Source: Wolbachia endosymbiont of Meromenopon meropis
GTDB lineage: Bacteria > Pseudomonadota > Alphaproteobacteria > Rickettsiales > Anaplasmataceae
Direction of reading: 5' to 3'
DNA: 64,000 nucleotides
Assembly (NCBI GenBank): GCA_029784595.1
Contig: JAJETZ010000001.1
Location: 251,645 to 315,644, forward strand
This document shows, in pieces, positions 40,040-49,595 of this stretch (positions within the stretch are counted from its first letter, which is position 1; each line of letters opens with the position of its first letter). The notes under the pieces are model-generated. The model was not told where the DNA came from and did not search any database. It saw only the letters and a list, made by a program, of their open reading frames with translations. The translations under genes and the position numbers were made by a program.

Positions 40040-41371
40040 TCATTCGCACAAGTAAACAGTTTTGCCAGATACAATTGTGCGTACTACACGGCCTTTTACT
40101 TTATATCCATCAAACGGCGAATTTTTTGATTTACTTGCAAAATTTTTAACTTTAATTTCCCATTCATTATTTAGATCAACTAAAATTAAGTCTGCGGCAA
40201 GGTTTTTTTTTATACGACCACGTGGCACATGTATTATATCAGCCGGTTTATACGTTAATTTTGCAAGTACTTCAAATAGAGTCATTTGCTCACTATAGTA
40301 AAGCTTAAGTGAAAGTGGTAATATTGTTTCAAGACCTACAATACCAAATGCAGCACTTTCAAGTGAAAGATCTTTGGAATTTCTATCATGCGGAGCATGA
40401 TCAGTTGCAATACAATCAATTACACCTGTTTTCAAACCTTCAATCATAGTCAATCGATCTTCCTCAGTGCGAAGTGGTGGATTAATTTTTGCAATTGCTC
40501 CATATTGTATTATTGCATCTTCAGTTAAAGTGAAATGATGAGGTGTAACTTCACACGTAACATTCAATCCTAAATCTTTTGCGCGTTTAATAGCTTCTAG
40601 TGAATCCTTTGTAGAAACGTGCAAAATGTGATAGTGAACGTTTTTTATATCTTTCATAAGAAGAATATCGCGACTGATCATTACTGATTCTGAAATATTT
40701 AAAATTCCTTTCACTCCCAATTCCTCAGAAATCTTACCTTCATTAATCACACCACCTGCTGATAAATTTAAATCTTCCGCATGCTGAGCAATCGGAATAT
40801 CCAACATACTTGAATAAAGCATTGCCTGCCTCATAATCATTGGATTCATAACCGGCATACCATCGTCAGTAAATCCAACTGCGCCTGTTTCTTTTAAAAG
40901 AGCCATTTCCGTCAATTTTTTTTTAGGAGTAGTAATTTTAGCATAAAATTCAATATTTACACATGAAGTCTCAAGCGCTCTATATTTCAAATATTGAGCA
41001 AAAATAACACTATCGATTGCAGGAATAGTATTAGGCTGACAAACTACAGTTGTAACGCCACCTGCAGCTGCAGATTTACTTCCTGTATGTATAGTTTCTT
41101 TATTTTCTTGACCTGGTTCACGAAAATGAACGTGAATATCAATAAGACCTGGCATAAGAACAAGTCCTTTACAATCTATTATTTTGTCAATACTATTTGG
41201 AACTCCATCTGAAAATAATGAAATACCGAAATCAATAATCTTACTCCCTTCGGTTAACAACGAACCTTTGATATCAAGCTTAGTTTCCGGGTCAATAATG
41301 CGAGCATTTATGTATGCTATTTTATAACCATCCTTCTGTCCAGTCTTCAATAAATTCCAAGTTTGAGTCAT
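40040..41371 (-). CDS. pyrC: Dihydroorotase
   Basis: Cyclises carbamoyl aspartate to dihydroorotate in pyrimidine synthesis. It is of the class I amidohydrolase type. The metal site DIHVHFREPGQENKET and the second signature ATDHAPHD are present, with further His ligands in AQHAEDLN and YHILHVST. The usual carbamylated metal-bridging Lys of this class is expected around the GGVTTVVCQPN-to-KITTP region. I start at the ATG at 41371; a TTG one codon earlier is equally open. Rickettsia has lost this pathway, Anaplasmataceae have not. Confidence 0.94.
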   Translation of the reverse strand: MTQTWNLLKTGQKDGYKIAYINARIIDPETKLDIKGSLLTEGSKIIDFGISLFSDGVPNSIDKIIDCKGLVLMPGLIDIHVHFREPGQENKETIHTGSKSAAAGGVTTVVCQPNTIPAIDSVIFAQYLKYRALETSCVNIEFYAKITTPKKKLTEMALLKETGAVGFTDDGMPVMNPMIMRQAMLYSSMLDIPIAQHAEDLNLSAGGVINEGKISEELGVKGILNISESVMISRDILLMKDIKNVHYHILHVSTKDSLEAIKRAKDLGLNVTCEVTPHHFTLTEDAIIQYGAIAKINPPLRTEEDRLTMIEGLKTGVIDCIATDHAPHDRNSKDLSLESAAFGIVGLETILPLSLKLYYSEQMTLFEVLAKLTYKPADIIHVPRGRIKKNLAADLILVDLNNEWEIKVKNFASKSKNSPFDGYKVKGRVVRTIVSGKTVYLCE

Positions 41372-41537
41372 CAAATCGCAATGTTAATCAGAATAAATCT
41401 AATTTTTTTTTAAAAAAAACACAATCAAATTGAAACGTAAATCGTACAGATGAAATCAAAATATTTTAATATAAATCATAAAAACGTCACAAACCATTTT
41501 GATTTCTCAAGAAAATCATATAGAATACTCAATATTA

Positions 41538-42089
41538 TCATTTTACTCTTAAACTATTCGATAATTTTTCTATACTGTTAATATCCGCATCAAACTCCGT
41601 ATATGGCTCGTATAAATCAATAAATTTCTGAGTTGAAGCATCATTATCTTGAAATAATGTCTTCTGCTTTTCCCTTTCACTCTTAATACCATGATAGATG
41701 CAGAAACCAATGAAACTAACTGCTGCTACGGCAACAACACTTGCCACAATACAACAAGCCAATATTATTTTCTCCTGATCTGCTAGTGTTTCCGTAAGTG
41801 TTTCAACTTTTTCTTCCACATCACAGAATTTTTCCTGTAACTTGTTTAAGTATTCTTGCATACTCTCAATTTGTTCAGAGTTGAATAACTGACCTTCTTG
41901 TAATTTCTTTAGTCTATTAAACCCAGTTTGAATCTGTTCAACGCTCAAGTATTGAACTTCTTGTATTTTTTTTAGCGTGCTAAATATTTTTTGAAATTGT
42001 TCAATATCCATACTTTGGAATTTTTCCAGCGCATCTATTGCTGATTTATTAGAACCGAAAAAGAAATCATGAAACCAATTTGTTGACAT
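41538..42089 (-). CDS. Coiled-coil membrane protein with three 21-residue repeats, unknown function
   Basis: A 183-residue protein with no family that I recognise. It has a strong ribosome binding site (GGAGG five bases before the ATG). Residues 27-89 are three consecutive repeats of exactly 21 residues, starting at 27, 48 and 69. Their shared pattern is E-Q-[FI]-[QE] early and K-[IL]-Q-E late, all predicted amphipathic helix. A further helix (90-107) leads to one membrane segment (108-132, rich in Ala, Val and Cys). An acidic C-terminal tail (134-183) follows. No signal peptide is seen. Small repeat proteins with one membrane segment are common among Anaplasmataceae secreted or inclusion-membrane proteins, so an effector role is possible but unproven. 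It has no operon partner. Confidence 0.75.
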   Translation of the reverse strand: MSTNWFHDFFFGSNKSAIDALEKFQSMDIEQFQKIFSTLKKIQEVQYLSVEQIQTGFNRLKKLQEGQLFNSEQIESMQEYLNKLQEKFCDVEEKVETLTETLADQEKIILACCIVASVVAVAAVSFIGFCIYHGIKSEREKQKTLFQDNDASTQKFIDLYEPYTEFDADINSIEKLSNSLRVK

Positions 42090-43416
42090 TTTATCCTCCA
42101 GCTAATTATTATTATGTAATTTTACATTCTCAACAGTTAATTTATTATTAAATAAATTGTTTCAGATATGAAGCCCTTATATCAAAAACACTGTTGTATC
42201 AATATTTCGACCATCAGTTTCTCTAATAAATGTAAGCAAAACTTTTTAATTCTAAATTCTAATTTAGGAATATCACATCTAAAACAGATCTTTTGAATTT
42301 TGATATTAAAAATAAATCAAGAAATTTCATGTTCAAAAAACATACATTATGATTTATCTATTTTTTTTGAATAAATTCACATTTACGCAAATCATATTAT
42401 TCATCATGCTTATTCCAAGCTAGAGCTCTAATACTTTGTTCTTTACTCATATCAAATCTTTCTTAAAATTTTACTTTATACTTTTTACTAAACAAATTTC
42501 TGCTTATATCCACTACATTCTTTTAAAATAGTAACAGATGTCAGAAACTTTAAATTCACATTAATACTTATTCATACCTTATAAATATGTTTTTTATTCA
42601 TACAATACACTCTATGTTCAACAACACGATTAAAGGATTATTGACTATAAATTAATATATAAAACGCATTTTTTCAAAAGCATTTTCAATGCACATAATA
42701 TAAAAGTACCTTACACTTGAATATTAATTTAAGTATCTATTCACTTACATTAAATTATTTTTTGATCAACTTCCTTCCAAGAAGGCAGAATATAAAATAA
42801 GAAATACATTAAAAATAATGTAGGTTTGAGATATTTGTTTTTTTTAATCTCCAGCACCTTGTAATTTATTACATAAATTTACTCTTGACTTTCTGATCTT
42901 TGAATTCAATCAATTTCAATTCTATTTCATTAAATAGTAAACACTCTCATTTTATCACTATATTATTTACTAATAAATACATGTAGTTATGTTTGTTATA
43001 TTTTGTCATTTTTGCGATATATTTTAATATCCTTAACTTAATTAAAGTAACGTTACAAAAGCCAATACTGTGAACTGAACGAAATCTTGATTTTTTATTA
43101 AAAATTACAATTTTTTCTGACAAAATTACTGATTTTATAACACAATGAAGCTACTAATATGTAGCATACTTAAATAAATAATTTAGTTTTAAATTAAAAA
43201 TTAAATGCTTTGAGATTTTTTATCAAATGATCTAATTTCATTAGTCAAATAGCATTTTTTTATACACAATGTATATACACAGCAGGTCTTTCTACACATA
43301 TAATGAAAAATAAAATTTGAACTAAGCATTTTTATATTATAAACTGAATCATCTTAGTAAGTAATCTTAGTAAGAGATTAGTTGAGTAGAAATAAAACAA
43401 ATGGTACAATCAAGAA
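42090..43416. other. 1.3-kb AT-rich intergenic region
   Basis: This gap lies between the repeat-protein gene and rplY, which are divergent. A 17-codon minus-strand frame (42397-42450) looks coding-like in composition but is too short to call. Near rplY a 13-bp period repeat of TCTTAGTAAG occurs (43352-43374). Nothing else was recognised. Confidence 0.4.
43352..43374. repeat. Short direct repeat upstream of rplY
   Basis: TCTTAGTAAG occurs at 43352-43361 and again at 43365-43374, a period of 13. It lies about 45 bases before the rplY start and would be in its 5' leader or core promoter. Confidence 0.5.
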
Positions 43417-44013
43417 GTGATAACGATTAACGCAAAATTACGTAATTTAACAAAAACGAAAGCAGCATATTCCTTAAGAAGGAGAGGATATATACCTGCA
43501 ATTGCATACGGTAAAAGACATACTAATTTAAATTTAACATTGTGTGCAAGAGAGTTCACAAAACAGTATAAATCAGGCTCTCTTTCTACCCATGTAGTAA
43601 AGTTAAACATCTTAGGTAAAGAAGAACATGTTCTTGTTCGCGATATTCAATTTCATGTAGTAAATGATACTGTACAGCATGTTGATTTTCAATTTGTTGA
43701 TAAAGGAAGTGAGATTAAAATAGACATACCTTTGTCATTTGTAAATGAAAATAAATCTCCAGGAATCAAATTAGGTGGAGTGCTTAATGTTTTATATCGT
43801 TCTGTTACTGTTAAATGTTCTCCGGATAAAATACCTCAATCTATAGAAATTGATTTATCTGGCAAAATGATCGGTCATTCTGTACACATAAATGATGTAA
43901 AATTGCCTGAAGGAGTTAAGCTTGTAGCGCACGATGAAAAAAACTTTACTCTTGTTACAATTTCTTCTACTAACAGTGAAACTGAAGAATCTCAAAAAGA
44001 GAAAGTAGAATAG
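43417..44013 (+). CDS. rplY: 50S ribosomal protein L25 (bL25, CTC family)
   Basis: Binds 5S rRNA in the large subunit. The 198-residue protein is of the long CTC type. The N-terminal 5S-binding domain (about 1-90) begins ITINAKLRNLTKTKAAYSLRR and contains GYIPAIAYGK, and a C-terminal TL5-like beta domain (about 95-180) follows. It ends in a short Glu/Lys tail. It starts with GTG, with AAG just upstream. Its stop codon TAG shares one base with the GTG start of pth, the usual rplY-pth pair. Confidence 0.95.
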   Translation: MITINAKLRNLTKTKAAYSLRRRGYIPAIAYGKRHTNLNLTLCAREFTKQYKSGSLSTHVVKLNILGKEEHVLVRDIQFHVVNDTVQHVDFQFVDKGSEIKIDIPLSFVNENKSPGIKLGGVLNVLYRSVTVKCSPDKIPQSIEIDLSGKMIGHSVHINDVKLPEGVKLVAHDEKNFTLVTISSTNSETEESQKEKVE

Positions 44014-44567
44014 TGTATCTTTTAGTTGGACTTGGTAATCCGGGTAAAAAATATGAATTTACTTATCACAATATTGGTTTCGTAATTATTGATGCAATTT
44101 GCAAATACTGGAATTTTTGTCCGTTCCTTAAAAAGAAGGATTGTCTAATAACTTTTGGTGCAATTAATGAAAATTCAATTACGTTGCTAAAACCTTATTT
44201 ATTTATGAATAATTCGGGCATTTCAGTTGCAAAAATACGAAACTTTTACAAATTATCGCTAAACAATATTATTGTTGTGCATGATGATGCTGATCTAGAA
44301 CATGGAAAGGTAAAAGTAAAGAAGGGAGGAAGCTCTGCTGGGCATAATGGACTCAAATCCATAGATAGCTTTATTAGTAACGGTTACTGGCGCTTAAGAT
44401 TTGGAATAGGAAGACCAAATGATCAAAGAAATCTTGCAGATTATGTTTTATCTAAATTTAGACATTTTGAGAAAGTTGCTAACTTGGTAGAAAAAATAGC
44501 AAAAAATATAGACTTGATGTTGCAAGAAGATAACACAGCTTTTGTTAATTTTCTTGGATTGTTGTGA
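44013..44567 (+). CDS. pth: Peptidyl-tRNA hydrolase
   Basis: Frees tRNA from peptidyl-tRNA that drops off ribosomes. Family motifs are intact: LLVGLGNPGKKYEFTYHNIGF with the catalytic His19, KPYLFMNNSG, and VVHDDADLEHGKVKVKKGGSSAGHNGLKS, with Asp and His of the active site. At 184 residues it is full length. It is coupled to rplY through a one-base overlap (TAGTG) and uses GTG as start. Confidence 0.96.
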   Translation: MYLLVGLGNPGKKYEFTYHNIGFVIIDAICKYWNFCPFLKKKDCLITFGAINENSITLLKPYLFMNNSGISVAKIRNFYKLSLNNIIVVHDDADLEHGKVKVKKGGSSAGHNGLKSIDSFISNGYWRLRFGIGRPNDQRNLADYVLSKFRHFEKVANLVEKIAKNIDLMLQEDNTAFVNFLGLL

Positions 44568-47500
44568 ATAGTTTTATGAAAAATATAAATGCAGAATATT
44601 TGAAATTCGTTTGATACGTAGCGCAAAAAAAAAGATACCACATATTTGTGTCGTTCAAAATCGATAATGCTAAATTACTATTTCTGTGCTCATGTTTATT
44701 ACTTTCTCGCTGCTTACTAGTAATTTTAATAGATTATATGTGATATTGAGGTCGTAAGTTTCTGAAAATTACTAAAATTTCAAAAAAAAGTAATCATTGC
44801 TGTAATTAACATTCAACAAAATTTGAAAATAAAATTAATTTCATCCTCAAATACGCAATGAAAATAAACGATGCATTCGATTTTAACTAGATATAAAAAA
44901 AAAGACAAGCAGATATGAATCTTGAGCCACACTGTTTACAATATAAACAAATATAGACAATACCAGTGTCTATATTCTAAATCTCTATATTCTTGAAGAA
45001 GTATAAGCGAAAATGAAATCTAAAAAATCAGTATAGACAAATTTCTCTTAATCATCATTAAAGATAGACCTAAATCTAGGTTAGTAATATATTGTGTTTT
45101 AATTTATAGATTTTTAGAATCTAATTAAGATTTTACAAAAATATAAAATTTTTAATATTTAAATTGATGCTAGTCTAGGTCTAGATCAAAATCTATCAAA
45201 GATATAAATAAAAAATAGTATCAAAGCTATGAAATAAAAAAAATAATTAATGTAATTGATGTTACTGAACTCTTTATCAAAAATATTAACACAAAAATAT
45301 AATTTTTTAGTACTCACTACTAAACAATATTTTTCTTAATTCAACAAACTTTTCATAAGCCAGATGTAAAGAATAGTATTAAAAATTAAAAACAAAAAAT
45401 AAAAGAATCTTTAGAATAATCAAAAAACATTCAAAATAAAGAGATTAATTTCTAAAAGTTTTTATTTCAATAAAAATAGATAAAAGCAGTATAGAAGATA
45501 CTAAAAAATTTTTGATAAATTGATGTTTTAATTTATCGGTGTAATAAAATTAACTATAAAAATTTTGTAAAACGAAATAAGCTAATGAATCAGCTAAGAA
45601 GTTCATCAAGTACTAGTTGAAAATGAATCTGTTTTTAATGCGCGCATTATGATGGTATTTCATATTATATAAATAATATTAAAGAATAATTAATGAATTT
45701 TAAATACTTAATAAAGCGCCTAAATAAGCATGACAATATATACGGTGAAAATATTCACATAAAGAAGCGAAATAAATTGCAAAAAAAAATGCAAATAATG
45801 ACAATTTATATATGAATACTAATAATTCAATTACCATATCAGACACTTTTCCCTTTGATTAGCGAACTATAAAACATGATTTTAAATATACAAAGGATTA
45901 TGCTTGTTGGCAGCGCCAGTACAAATGGATATTAAAATTCAAAAGTCTTGTAAAATCCTTCGTTAAAAATTAGCTAATAGGTTAGATAAAATTACCTTGG
46001 AACTTAAAATTTTTCTTCATAATTTAAAGAAAGTTAAGATTTTTCATTTAAATGAATGTCATATTTTATATATTTATTTAAAGATATTCTATCTGTTAAC
46101 AGATTATTAAGGATATAGAAGAACATCAATAATATTTGATCATATTTTTCTAGCCATAAATCTTTGTATGTTTTACAATTACTTTCTGTAATACTAAGGA
46201 AGTAAATCATGATTCAATCATAGACTGATGAAAGTGTAAGTAATTTGGAGTATTAAAAAGTCGTATTTTTTGAACGTGTGAAAAAATTTTAAATATAAAA
46301 TGGTCTGTCGTTATTTAAAGACAAAAGAATAAAAAATTCTAGTATTTTTTCAATTGCTTAGAAATAACATAGGTACGTTTTGTTCAAAATAAAATAAATA
46401 AACTGAGCTTTAACATAATCAAAATTTAAAATTAGTAATTATTTCAAGTAAGATCACGATACATCTAGAAAAATATTTAGAACAATGAATCGTAAAAACG
46501 CAGACTTATTATACTAAGCAATTTTTATAACATAGATACTGCGATTAAAATATAAAATGAAAAAATTTCATATAAAAAGACATTTTTATCTCTCTACTGC
46601 TAAAAACAGTAATTTTCTCGAGTTTAATATGGTATAAAAAATAATTCCAAAATTAACGACAAATAGTGAGAAAAAATCTCTGATATTTTTAGATTACTTT
46701 AAATATAAAGTAAATGATTAATACAAAGGAAATAGTAAAAATACTATAAATCAATGCAAAAATAATGAATTAAATCTATAAGCAAAAAAGAAGACCAGAA
46801 GGTAGATTCTAAAAAAAATAAACTATTAATTAATAATAATTGATCTAAGATAAATAAGATAGATGTTAACTATATTGTTTTTTATTTTTGAAAAATATAC
46901 TTGTGGCGAATTAAGGTAAGCTAATTGATAAATTCTGCTTTATTTCTACTTGTACGCATGTGTAAATCTTAATATAAGATCTTATATAACAAATGAAATT
47001 AATTTCACATTCATTTACTAAACTAAAAGAGTAGTTGTAAAGCAATTTTACACAGCTATAATTACACATATACAAAAAGACATCAAGTTAAAAAAAAACT
47101 AACGTTAAATATTAAATCTAATCAATCCTATATATAGAAAAAATTCTATATACAAATTCCTATTTATAGCGAAAATAATATATCGGAATACATCATTAAT
47201 AAATGAGTTGATATATAGAAACGAATATATAAAAATGCAGTTATACAACTGTTGCTATACATTTTGCAAATTCAAAAAAAAATGTTGCATTTAAATCTAT
47301 TTAAATTTATTTAAAACAAATAGGATGCGGTTTTATGAATTATTGTTTTACATAATAGTATCCTTGCTGATGATGCTTAAAAAGCATAAAGCAATTTTAT
47401 TGAAAATAAAGGATCAAGTATTAATAACTATTAAAAATTAAGATACAGCAGCGCCGTATATTACATTCTGCTGCTATGAATGCCATATTTATTTGGGCAT

Positions 47501-47628
47501 ATATTACAAAATGATATTCAAATATTGGTGATAGAACATTATCACCCTACGTAATAATACTCTAAGTGTACCACATTTTTGTTTATCGAAAGTACTTAAC
47601 GCATCTCTTGATAAGGAAAATATTTGTC
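44568..47628. other. 3.1-kb gene desert
   Basis: The longest empty stretch of the window. Only tiny frames are present, for instance 40 Lys-rich codons at 45693-45815 and 28 codons ending near 47514, none with a good ribosome site. A 12-bp palindrome AATGCGCGCATT lies at 45637-45648. Towards the right end there is a terminator-like hairpin (47364-47399) and three hairpins in a row (about 47445-47546), so a transcribed non-coding RNA here is possible. I recognise no RNA family. Confidence 0.4.
47364..47399 (+). terminator. Terminator-like hairpin with no obvious gene upstream
   Basis: The inner stem ATGCTT (47373-47378) / AAGCAT (47382-47387) is extended by an outer stem TTGCT (47364-47368) / AGCAA (47390-47394) and followed by TTTTATT. 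On the plus strand the nearest upstream gene is pth, 2.8 kb away. Confidence 0.45.
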
Positions 47629-47657
47629 TTGACATTGTATGAGTCAATCATTATAAT
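47629..47657 (+). promoter_or_regulatory. Perfect sigma-70 promoter of rplU-rpmA
   Basis: TTGACA (47629-47634), exactly 17 bases, then TATAAT (47652-47657): both boxes and the spacer match consensus fully. Transcription should start near 47664, about 25 bases before the rplU ATG, and probably continues through rpmA and tRNA-Ile towards metK. Confidence 0.8.
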
Positions 47658-47688
47658 TCGGTGCTTGAGGTAAAGATACACATTTATT

Positions 47689-47991
47689 ATGTTTGCTGTA
47701 ATTGAAACAGGTGGAAAGCAGTATTTAGTAAAAAAGGGTAGTATAATTAAAGTAGAAAAGTTAAAAGCTGATAAAGGAAAGAAAATAGAGATTAATAAGG
47801 TTATTTGTCTTCTAAATAATGGGTTATTTTATTCACATGATGCTTCAGTTGAAGCTGAGGTGCTTGAACAATGCAGAAGAAACAGGATTTTTATCTTTAA
47901 AAAGAAAAGAAGAAAGAACTATCGCAGAAAAATAAGTTGTAGGCAGCATGTAACTGTTCTTCGTATCAATGAAATTAATCTTCAGAAGTAA
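47689..47991 (+). CDS. rplU: 50S ribosomal protein L21
   Basis: Large-subunit protein that binds 23S rRNA. The 100-residue protein begins with the family signature MFAVIETGGKQYLVKKG. It ends in the basic stretch FKKKRRKNYRRKISCRQHVTVLRI, close to the usual KYRRKKGHRQ pattern. It sits just after a consensus promoter and 19 bases before rpmA, the normal rplU-rpmA pair. Confidence 0.96.
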   Translation: MFAVIETGGKQYLVKKGSIIKVEKLKADKGKKIEINKVICLLNNGLFYSHDASVEAEVLEQCRRNRIFIFKKKRRKNYRRKISCRQHVTVLRINEINLQK

Positions 47992-48010
47992 ATAAGGGAG
48001 GCAACAAATT

Positions 48011-48280
48011 ATGGCAACTAAAAAATCTGGCGGCAGTTCCTGTAATGGCAGGGATTCTGCGGGTTGCAGATTAGGAATAAAAAACAATGGAAGAGTCATT
48101 CCTGGTAATATAATTGTTCGTCAAAGAGGAACTAAATTTCATCCTGGAAAAAATGTTGGCATGGGTAGAGATCACACTATCTTCTCTAAGATAGAAGGTT
48201 GGGTCAAATTTAGAAAATCAGTAAATAAAAAAACTTTTATTGATGTTTTGCCTGGAAGCAGTATACGCAATTTAGCTTAG
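48011..48280 (+). CDS. rpmA: 50S ribosomal protein L27
   Basis: Large-subunit protein near the peptidyl transferase centre. The 89-residue protein has the conserved [10 protein letters not shown] start, then [40 protein letters not shown] very strong Shine-Dalgarno AAGGGAGG (47994-48001) lies nine bases before the ATG. Its TAG stop codon (48278-48280) directly abuts the first base of tRNA-Ile with no spacer, so ribosomes finishing rpmA sit on the tRNA 5' end. Confidence 0.97.
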   Translation: MATKKSGGSSCNGRDSAGCRLGIKNNGRVIPGNIIVRQRGTKFHPGKNVGMGRDHTIFSKIEGWVKFRKSVNKKTFIDVLPGSSIRNLA

Positions 48281-48351
<71 letters not shown>

Positions 48352-48354
<3 letters not shown>

Positions 48355-48371
48355 CCATTCGATAATGGTGG
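48352..48371 (+). other. Hairpin that absorbs the 3' end of tRNA-Ile
   Basis: CCACCATT (48352-48359) and AATGGTGG (48364-48371) form a perfect 8-bp stem with a four-base loop. The left arm includes the last two acceptor bases, the discriminator and the CCA. No T-run follows, so it is not a standard terminator. It may serve as a 3' processing signal and competes with the acceptor stem. Confidence 0.5.
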
Positions 48372-48422
48372 TATATTCCTATAACAACCTTGATATTGTA
48401 TGAATAGAAACCTTATAGCATC

Positions 48423-49595
48423 ATGAGTTTACGTAAGAATTTAATCACGGGTGAGTCCGTTGCAGCTGGACATCCAGATAAAGTGGCAGACCAAATTTCG
48501 GACGCAATACTTGATAAGTACCTGCTTCTTAATTCTTTTTCTCGAACTGCAATAGAGACTTTAGTTACTAAAGATAATGTTATTATAGCAGGAGAAGTAT
48601 TTGGACCGAGCATCACAAATAATAAAATTGAAGATATTGTAAGAAATACAATAAAAGATATTGGTTACGAATCCAATGGTTTTCACTGGAGAAAAGTAAA
48701 TATAAACATATTCTTGCATAAGCAATCAAATGATATCGCTATTGGAATAGATCAGGGTGCAGGAGATCAAGGTATAATGTATGGTTATGCAACCATAGAA
48801 ACAGAAAGCCTCATGCCGGCACCAATTTTTTATGCACACTTAATATTAAAAAATATTATGAGTATAGCTAAAAAAGTAAAACTTGGTCCGGATGCAAAAT
48901 CTCAAATCACCTTGGCGTATGAAGATAACTTACCAGTACATGCTAAAAGCATTGTTGTTTCAATACAACATTCTGAAGATCTGGATCAGTCAAGTGTAAA
49001 AGAAATAATCTATCCTTATATAGTTTCATCTTTGCCTAAAGGATGGATGTGTCCTGAGGAAAATCTTTTGATAAATCCAACTGGCAGATTTGTTATTGGT
49101 GGACCAGTTAGTGACTGTGGACTAACGGGACGTAAAATTATGGTCGATACTTATGGAGGCCATATTCCACATGGAGGTGGATCATTTTCGGGTAAAGATC
49201 CAACTAAAGTTGATAGATCTGCAGCTTACATGGCGAGATACCTAGCTAAAAATATTGTCTTTGCAGGGTTAGCCAAACACTGCCTTGTTCAACTTTCTTA
49301 CGCAATTGGTGTATCAAAACCTACTTCGTTCTATATTGATACATTTGGTACAAATACGCTAGATGAAAATAAACTTAAAAAGTTCATCGAAGATAACATA
49401 GATTTATCAACCAAAGGTATAATAAAATATTTATTACTCAATCGTCCTATATATAAACGTACAGCTTGTTATGGACATTTCGGCAAAAAATCAGAAAAAG
49501 ATGGAGGATTTTCTTGGGAAAGAGTGGATTTATCTGATATTTTTTGTAGGGAATTCAATATCACAAATATTAAGAAAATTTCTTTAGATTATTGA
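48423..49595 (+). CDS. metK: S-adenosylmethionine synthetase
   Basis: Makes S-adenosylmethionine from methionine and ATP. The 390-residue protein is complete: GHPDKVADQISDAILD at the N terminus, GAGDQGIMYGYA in the middle, then VDTYGGHIPHGGGSFSGKDPTKVDRSAAYMARY with the P-loop-like GGGSFSGKD. In several Rickettsia the gene is decayed; here it is intact with no frameshift. It follows tRNA-Ile by 68 bases on the same strand and may be read through from the rplU promoter. No Shine-Dalgarno sequence is visible before the ATG. Confidence 0.97.
   Translation: MSLRKNLITGESVAAGHPDKVADQISDAILDKYLLLNSFSRTAIETLVTKDNVIIAGEVFGPSITNNKIEDIVRNTIKDIGYESNGFHWRKVNINIFLHKQSNDIAIGIDQGAGDQGIMYGYATIETESLMPAPIFYAHLILKNIMSIAKKVKLGPDAKSQITLAYEDNLPVHAKSIVVSIQHSEDLDQSSVKEIIYPYIVSSLPKGWMCPEENLLINPTGRFVIGGPVSDCGLTGRKIMVDTYGGHIPHGGGSFSGKDPTKVDRSAAYMARYLAKNIVFAGLAKHCLVQLSYAIGVSKPTSFYIDTFGTNTLDENKLKKFIEDNIDLSTKGIIKYLLLNRPIYKRTACYGHFGKKSEKDGGFSWERVDLSDIFCREFNITNIKKISLDY

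Noticed and set aside
42397..42450. 17-codon minus-strand frame starting MSKEQSIRALAW
   Set aside because: It looks coding-like but is far too short, with no good Shine-Dalgarno sequence and no continuation in another frame.
45693..45815. 40-codon Lys/Ile-rich plus-strand frame in the gene desert
   Set aside because: No ribosome site, and composition equal to the AT background.
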